Source of the DNA: Malachius bipustulatus
Lineage: Eukaryota; Arthropoda; Insecta; Coleoptera; Melyridae
NCBI GenBank assembly: GCA_910589415.1
Contig: OU342633.1
Coordinates: 10,020,858-10,084,857 of the forward strand
Length of the DNA stretch: 64,000 nucleotides
Direction: 5' to 3'
The stretch's first letter is position 1. The number at the start of each line of letters is the position of its first letter. Below, one piece after another: positions 57,193 through 64,000 of this stretch. The translations under genes were made by a program, and so were the position numbers. The notes beneath the pieces were generated by a model that ran no database searches, was not told the DNA's origin, and saw only the letters and a list, made by a program, of their open reading frames with translations.

Positions 57193-60100
57193 CTAAAATA
57201 AGTTCCTACAAATTGGACAGGAACTCTTATTACTTGTGCTGAACCATTTGTACTGAAAAATGAATAATAAAATTATTAAAAAAAATACATTGATAAAGAA
57301 ACAAACAAAAAACGTGTAATAATTTACATAAAAGAACAAGTAAAAATTATTGTATTTTATTAAATAAAGTTTTGCTCAAATTTTTTTTTGAGATACAGGG
57401 TGTTAAAATTGGAAGAAAAAATCAATTAGTCAATCGTAGAAAATTAATTTTTAAAAATCTATTTTGAGATTTAATGTTATTATCTGAAAAAAGATAGTTG
57501 TTGGAGACATTCGGTTCAAAAGGGGTATGCGGGTCGAAATGACCAAAATGTTATGATATCGATTATGGACAAACTTAAAATTTGACAGAAGGACCTTGCG
57601 GTTGTATTTGGAATAATGCGGTATTTGAATAAATGTCTTGACGACCAAAATGAATACCTAATTGAGATAAATCAGGAACGCGGATTAATTACGGAATGCG
57701 TGCAAACTTCCGGTTTTTGATGTAGTCTCGGTGCAAATCGAGGATGCGTTTTTCTTAGATATAACTGGATTACATAGGTAGATAAAATGCGTTTATATGT
57801 AATGAGAGACGCGGAAGCGCGTATGTAGACACTTTCATTTGCGAAATGTGAGATAACTCCTTGCGACGGCTGGAGAAGAACTGCTAATGCTGCAGGATAT
57901 AATTTTCTCTCTCCTGTATGCCCTTTTCACACTCTCAGTCCAGGTAAAGGTGTTGTGGTTATACAACCAAATGCACATCCAAAGTACGTTGGCAGTGGTT
58001 TACACACAGCAGGAGGGACGATTGCGGGAGGGCAGGATTAAATGAATTAAAAAATGTAAAAATGAAAAATGGGACGCAACAATAGCCTTAATAATAAAGG
58101 TACTCTCTAGGAGGTTTAGTTTTTGACATGTTTTGATTTTTTATAAACGAGATTATCAGGGATATTCTGTAAGCATTTTTCGTAACAATTGTTATGTACC
58201 AATTACTGAGAACAAGTAATTTATAATAATAATTCTTAAAGGGAGTGTACCTTTGCGCATGCTAATCTGACAGGAGAACTTATTTGTTTTGTAAGTGTCA
58301 GACAATTCATTGTTGCAGCGGGGTAAATAAAGGATTCCTGAATTCTCGCTTGCAAATGGTTTTTCTTAATTAATGCCGGATTCTCCTTAAGTTTCACTGA
58401 TGAGGATTATTTTTTTAGGAATAACTGCTTACCCTGGGGGTGGTATATTACAGTATACGATATTACAAAATATCATATCATATTACATACTTGTAAGCAC
58501 TTTTCAAGCTGACATACCTTGTGTAGTTGTGTCATGGTTATAGCTAATTGCAGAAATGTGCATATACTGTGACTAAAAATCGACAAAAACCTAACACATT
58601 AAGCAACAAAATATTCGCAGGATTGAAAAAAAAATTTGTCCCAGATTGGAATATATCTAATTGCAGAAAGGTGCGTGTACTGCAACCAAAAAGTTGCATA
58701 ACCAGCTTACAGAATAGTACCTACCTCATAAAACTGCATACTTCAAAAGAGAAGTGTTCTTAGATATCACTATTTTGTGTCTGTAAAGGTCGACAGTTGC
58801 CATGAGACAGCATTAAAGCATAGAAGTCACTGCAAACTTATTCTGATTTTTTTTTAATTTCGGAATATTAAAGAGTATTAAAAAAATGGAAATTATTTTG
58901 AGCATTTATTGTGAATATTTATTATTATTTTTCATGAAGTAAATCAAAATATCTGAAAAACTTAGCCTCCTAGAGACCTTTATTAAGAGTATTTGTTTTA
59001 GATAAAAATATATAAAATTTTAAAATAAGTTTAAAAAGTTAATTTTCTTCAGTGGCGTAGAAGTTTTGAGCCTAGTATTAATCTATACCAAAATTGAGAA
59101 AAATTTTTCATCTTCAACATCTTCAATAGTTTAGGAGTTATTCAATAAAATTAGATTTTTTTCTTCCAAGTTTAGCACCCTGTATCTCGAAAATAAAGCA
59201 TTTTAGAGCAAAACTTTAAAGAAAAGTTATGTTCAAGTGTTCTAGCTTTTGTCGGAGTTATGAACACACAAACTAGAAGGCCTGTGTATTACATAAATAA
59301 AATATTTTTGAAGTATAAAAGCAATAATTAATTCAATAGCATGTTGTTTGTATTGCTATGGTTTATTGCTTTAGTAAAAAATATTCTATTATTAGCCTTC
59401 TTTCTTGAGTTGATTCAAAAAGTTCCATTAAATTTTCATTACCTGTCAATAATTTTAAAATTCGATACAGTTAAAAATTTTTATGTGTATTTATTTTAAT
59501 GTAAGTAGTGCAATATAAGGGAGTAGAGTTTGGTATCATTGAATATCACCTTTCTGGACGAACAACTTCCATTACTCACTTTTTTTGATCTGACACGTAT
59601 TTTTTTTATATATTTCAATGTCTTCAGATAAAATGAGCACCCTGTATTCTGCCATTCTGACCACACAAGGCAATTAAAATTTAAAATCAAAGTCAAATTT
59701 GATTAAAAACATACTTAACCTTTAAAAAATTTGTTTATGAAAGGTACTTCAAAGCTCAGCATTACAAAAGGTACCAACATAATTCAATAAAACAAATTGA
59801 TATAATAATAAATTATTATACAAATTTGAAAGTTTTATTAGAGCCGTGATTATAAATCATGAAATAGTTATTTATGCAACAAGTGCATAAAGTGGTACTT
59901 TTTTTCACGACTGGGAAGATTGACCGCATGAGCCGCAGGCGAATGCGGCAATCCCAGAAGTGAAAAAAAGGCACTTTATGCATATGTTGCATACAAAATT
60001 TTATCTACGAGTGACTTAAATTAGAACGAAAATTTATTATTATAAAAAAAAACTTTCCAATGCATTCATATCTTATATGTAAGCGTTTCTTTGAAGCTGT

Positions 60101-63100
60101 TAACGCTTTTTTCATCACGTCAGTGCATAAAGGTGACATATTGCTTAATATACACTTCTTTAGATTTTTGAGGTAGGTACCTAACAGATTTTGTGCAGCC
60201 ATATATGATGGAATAAGAATTTCTTCTAGTGCGGAAGATATTTCATTCATGATTAAATGTAAACATAAAATATATAAATTATATAGCCACATTTGATTGA
60301 AAAATAATTTCTTCTGGGGTAGAAGATATTTCATTCATTGAAGCATCTACAATGTTATCCATTTTAGGTATAAACGACGAAAAACACAAAATATTAATAA
60401 TTGTACATAGATCTGGCGCTCTGCTAATAAACTGCGACGTTTCTCTAGTATAGGTGCATGGTAATTATAAATCGGGATACAATGTATAATTCAGCGTTCA
60501 GCGTGTCGTGTTTAGTTGTTGTTGCTATAGTTGCGAACGCCCCTACTGCCGACTGAGCTGCTCCGTTCTCCGCTCACTACTTGCCAGTTGGCGAGCGTGC
60601 ACTAACGTGACAGATTTAGCGTTAAATAATGAACCGCTACGGCACTTTATTACACCCAAACTACTTTATTTAACTCTTCAATATAATCATACATTTTATG
60701 AAGTAAGAAACGTCTAAAAAAGTGCATTTTATGAATCACTCGTAGATAAATATAATTTTCAGGCCTTTTAAGCTCTTCCAATAAATGATAAATAATAAAT
60801 TATTACATCAATTACAGCAATCCGATTGTTGAAAAACACTAACGCTTTCCGAACGACACATTTGCCCTAATGATATGGTGAAGAGAGAGACATCGATGTT
60901 TCAATGATTATTTCCATCTCATCAGTCTGACACATCGCCACCACTAGAGGAGAGTGCTGATCAAAAAGAAAATCAAAGCATTTAAGCAAACGATTTGTCG
61001 GAAACAAGTGACTTGCAAGGCAAATGCCTCTGACGACTGAAAAGTGTACAACTTTCAATATGTCAATCAGAGATTCTCCCAGAGATATCTGCAATTTTTT
61101 CACTACCATCTCTGACAGTAAACTGAAAAAGCAATTACCTTGCGAATCTCAGTAAACAAATCAGAGATGGAGCTAGTCACAAAGCTGTGTTCTGATTTCT
61201 CTGAGAGAATCTCTGATGACATATCGAAAGTTGTATACTTTTCAGTCATCAGAGGCATTTGTCTTGCAAGTCACTTGTTTCCGACAAATCGTTTGCTTAA
61301 ATGCTTTGATTTTCTTTCTGATCGGCACACTCCTCTGGTGGTGGTGATGTGTCAGACTGATGAGATGGAAATAATCATTGAAACATCGATGTCTCTGTCT
61401 TCACCATACCATTAGGGCAAATGTGTCGTTCAGAAAGCGTTAACATAATTCAAGTTTTCCATAGCCAACCCTAATTTAAAAACATCTGTAATCTGATATA
61501 GTATAAATTACATACATAAATTGAAAACACAGTAATGAGGCTCCTATACACTAATGAAGTACTACCCAAAAGTCAATTTTTTTATACAAGGTGATTAGAA
61601 ACTCGCGCACTCATGCTGTGATAAATTTCACTTTTTAAGAGTAGTAAATTTTCTTATCGTATTGTTGTAAGTTCTTTCTTTTCATAAAGATATGACTGTT
61701 TCTATAAAAATAAAAGTGGCAACCCTGCACTGAACATGTGAATAATTTCGGGTTAGATATTATTATTCTCATTTCCATGGCAATGCAGGCATTTCAATAT
61801 TTTATAAATGCTAAGGTGAGCTCACACGGTTGCCAAACTTCAAATTTCTTTCAGATTTAGTTATGTTGTTAATTTTTAACATTTTCAATTCCTCTGTAAT
61901 TAAGGTTTTGTGGAAAAAAAAAAACTTGAATCATGTAGTATTTGATCCAGATACTGTAGCAGACTGAATTATTTACTTATTTTAAGCGTGCTTATTAAAA
62001 TAATTAGCTTCAAATTCAGTTTTCAAATTCAAAGATTCAGTTTTACATCCTCGATTTTAATGGGATCTAACACGCCCAGTATTCGGAGTGTGTGAGTTTC
62101 TGATCACATTGTATAAGAGAGACTTCCTCAAGTCAAGATTATAGGAGAACGACCAGTAACAAAACTGATTGGTTATTTATGCAACAAATTCACGGCTATG
62201 TCAGTATTTGGATTTGTTCGGTTTGGCTCCATTCGGTCCGGCTCCTTTTCCGACAACACCCATGCGGGTGCGAGAGAGAGTTTTAAAATGAGAGACAGGT
62301 AGGACGTTGAATTTAGACTATCAAGAACCCGAAGAACATCCAACACTTTGTGATCTTACAGTCTTTTTCTTTGGTTTTCCTCTTTTGTCAATAATTATGT
62401 TTCCCAATTTGTCACATTATTTTCCCATTTATCAAAAGTCTGTTTGTTGTTTGTTTGTTGCTGTTTTTCAAAAATGAAATTCCTCTTTTTTCAAATAAGA
62501 TTTAAGAAAAGTGAACTTTTGTCAGTGCAATAAGTTTACTCTAAAATTCAAAATGTGTTTCAAGAATTTTATTCAAAATTTTAAAAGTTTATCGTGTAAA
62601 TAACAAAACAAGATACAGAAATATATTATACATAAAGTATACCTACTTTTATTTACTGCACGAAGTGGGAAAATCAATTGCTATAAAGTGAAGCCAATTT
62701 GACATAAAGGGAAAGAAACACTATATTTAACTGTTGGGTTTTCGATGTGACACTCCTGACATGGCAACATTGCTAACACCTCATGGGCATGAATGAGGTC
62801 CATCTGACCAAAAGGACCTATGAAGGTAGAGGGGGGAGTAAGTATGGCAAGCCGAACATAATCAGTGAAGTTCATTCAATATATGGTCATCGAGAGAGTG
62901 AAGACTCTTGAAGTGTCAGAGAACAACATCTTTCTTTATTTGTCACATTCATCTGTGTTTTCGTGAAATGTAAGGCATTTTAATCTCAATTGCATTGTTC
63001 ATTTATTCGACTGTGGCCGATAAAGGTCACAAAAGTTATATACTTAATTGCATATGGACTGTAACATTTTCTGCGATTCGAGCAATTAACAAGAAGGTAC

Positions 63101-63687
63101 ATACTATAATTTTGTTCAATTGCTGCTTGGTTTATTAGCGTCGATTTTTTGTGCCAAAATCAAGAAGGCTGATTACCTGTTTAAAATTTATAATATTTCA
63201 TTATTGCCTAATTTATAGCTATTTTTCTCCAACAACTTTTCTATAATTCAACCGATCTCTTATCTTTTACCATTTTCGAGATCCCAGTGGTGAGCATCAA
63301 ATTGTTAACCACTCTATATGTAAAGGAAGAACAATTCAAAAGGAGATTTCCCCGTCACAAGTTCCTATAAAACAACTTTTGACGCAACCTCGGATAATGC
63401 GAAATAAATTAAGATGGATCTGGGGGTCAGATAATCCGGAACTCGGAAAATCGAGGCTCGAATAATCAATAGGTACTCTAATTTAGGTATAGAAAAAAAA
63501 AATTAATAAAAATACTGACCAGACAAGCAGAATGGAACTTTTTCTTGCACGTTTGACATGAGAGTTTGGGCAGCTGGTAGGTGCCGGGATGAAGCACTGC
63601 AAAACAAATGTAGCACTCCTCCACTCCGTCAAATTTCTTGTCAAGGTTCGTGTTCCACAAAGACAGTCCATCCCAGATTCTTCCATT
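57193..63687 (-). CDS. LTN1: E3 ubiquitin ligase listerin, last two exons (partial)
   Basis: Listerin works on stalled 60S ribosomes and ubiquitinates nascent chains in ribosome-associated quality control. Two exons are visible: 63687-63520 (acceptor ATTGCAG, donor GTCAGT) and the terminal 57252-57193 (acceptor TTTTTCAG), joined in phase 0. The first gives 56 residues: LSLWNTNLDKKFDGVEECYI, then CYIC, KLSCQTCKKKFHSACL. The second gives YKWFSTSNKSSCPICRNLF and a stop. Together they form the C4HC3 RING-CH finger with all eight zinc ligands, followed by the short tail that ends listerin proteins. The RING is split between its third and fourth ligand pairs. The intron is 6.27 kb and full of palindromic elements. 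Upstream exons lie beyond the window. The family call rests on recalled resemblance and the exact exon fit. Confidence 0.85.
57361..59222. mobile_element. Foldback element in the LTN1 intron
   Basis: Left arm 57361-57430 (TTTTGCTCAAATTT ... GAGATACAGGGTG) and right arm 59146-59222 (CACCCTGTATCTCGAAAATA ... AGAGCAAAAC) are inverted copies. The interior shows no gene. Confidence 0.55.
59223..59872. other. Unassigned LTN1 intron DNA
   Basis: Holds a lone GAGCACCCTGTATTCTGCC word near 59636. No gene or complete repeat. Confidence 0.3.
59873..60745. mobile_element. Foldback element with terminal hairpin
   Basis: Near the left end, 59873-59998 is a self-pairing stretch (AAGTGCATAAAGT to ACTTTATGCATATGTTGC; CGCATGAGCCGCAGGCGAATGCG core). 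TTTTATCTACGAGTGA at 59999 is mirrored by TCACTCGTAGATAAA at 60735. GC-richer inner part; no gene. Confidence 0.55.
60826..61445. mobile_element. Palindromic element, about 620 bp
   Basis: Two arms of about 300 bp meet near 61130 with almost no loop; ends AACGCTTTCCGAACGACACA and mirror. The 80-91 codon frames on the two strands are the arms. Confidence 0.85.
61584..62123. mobile_element. Inverted-repeat element, ATACAAGGTGATTAGAAACT ends
   Basis: The left end is mirrored at 62090-62123 with a few mismatches (AGTTTCTGATCACATTGTAT). 540 bp, no gene. Confidence 0.6.
62124..63519. other. Unassigned LTN1 intron DNA
   Basis: No supported gene. The minus-strand frame 62681-62875 has a CQEC pair but no domain pattern. 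CGAGATCCCA words near 63280 recall the repeat at 25600. Confidence 0.3.
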
Positions 63688-63904
63688 CTGCAATAACAAA
63701 TAATTATGGATGAAATTAATAACAATATAAGTTGAAAAATTAAGAAAAAACAGGTTTTCTGGCATAAACATGTAAATTGTAGCAAAATAAAGCCACCTGC
63801 AGAAAATTTCCCCCGAGCTTTTGTGTAGGCAGCTTGAATTCTCTGTAAAAAAGTCCCGGATACATGAGAGGTGTATGGTTTGTTCATCAAGGACCCCGCA
63901 GAAT

Positions 63905-64000
63905 CCTTACACAAATTGACTCCAGGTTAAATTTGTAAAACTTTGGGGATTGGTAGCATTCGATGAGTATATCAGAAGTCTCCATTGGGTGAATTTTCCA
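63905..64000 (-). repeat. Dispersed repeat, copy shared with 32195-32290
   Basis: Reverse complement resembles 32195-32290. It lies upstream of the first visible LTN1 exon and shows that this stretch is repeat, not exon. Confidence 0.5.

Noticed and set aside
60867..61415. 80- and 91-codon near-identical frames on opposite strands
   Set aside because: Arms of the palindrome 60826-61445; they share all features and lack any domain.
63690..63900. Candidate upstream LTN1 exon just right of 63687
   Set aside because: The frames do not resemble listerin, and the region continues into a dispersed repeat shared with 32195-32290.
1..64000. CRISPR arrays, phage or bacterial defence systems, rRNA and tRNA genes
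   Set aside because: No spaced direct repeats, operon structure or conserved RNA patterns were seen; the window is eukaryotic and repeat-rich.

Overview
The window is nuclear DNA from an insect. It is AT-rich, the genes are split by introns with GT/AG borders, and most of the length is transposable-element wreckage on both strands. An insect-type seven-transmembrane gustatory receptor places it in Insecta. The order cannot be read from the sequence; a DNA-PKcs-like gene, which Drosophila lacks, argues against a Drosophila-like fly. There is no prokaryotic operon, CRISPR array, rRNA or recognisable tRNA.

Three host genes can be supported. (1) The 5' part of a DNA-dependent protein kinase catalytic subunit (DNA-PKcs/PRKDC-like) gene, minus strand, 17005 down to 13895: four exons with matching splice phases, continuing out of view. 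(2) A complete two-exon gustatory receptor, plus strand, 37932-38774 joined to 41922-42188, 369 residues. (3) The last two exons of the ribosome quality-control ubiquitin ligase listerin (LTN1), minus strand, 63687-63520 and 57193-57252, whose RING finger is split by a 6.3-kb intron. The repeats sit in and around these genes, mostly in introns.

Layout. 1-4.8 kb: palindromic CAGGGTG-ended elements abutting one another, one carrying an RNase H-type LINE fragment. 4.8-11.1 kb: a gypsy gag interrupted by a CR1 LINE, itself interrupted by a 1.24-kb P/THAP-like DNA transposon. 11-13.4 kb: LINE ORF1 scrap, a small MITE, and a foldback element split by a LINE 3' end. 13.9-17 kb: DNA-PKcs 5' end with a LINE in intron 2. 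18.1-22.7 kb: an RNase H LINE bounded by a 114-bp target duplication and interrupted by a poly(A)-tailed retroinsertion. 23-27 kb: nested palindromes and LINE tails. 27.6-30.6 kb: decayed CR1 LINE. 31-37.3 kb: many palindromic elements. 37.9-42.2 kb: gustatory receptor. 42.7-45 kb: DDE transposase relic, LINE tail, palindromic element. 45.1-49.1 kb: nearly full-length LINE on the minus strand. 49.5-53.2 kb: PIF/Harbinger derivative, a large foldback element, a THAP exon. 54.4-55.8 kb: gypsy gag-pol fragment. 56.7-63.7 kb: MITEs and palindromes filling the LTN1 intron and its 3' flank.

The window is best read as a dense record of nested insertions. Its most distinctive theme is a set of long, nearly perfect palindromes. 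Several begin CAGGGTG, end CACCCTG and sit at TA dinucleotides, as expected of non-autonomous Tc1/mariner-group elements.
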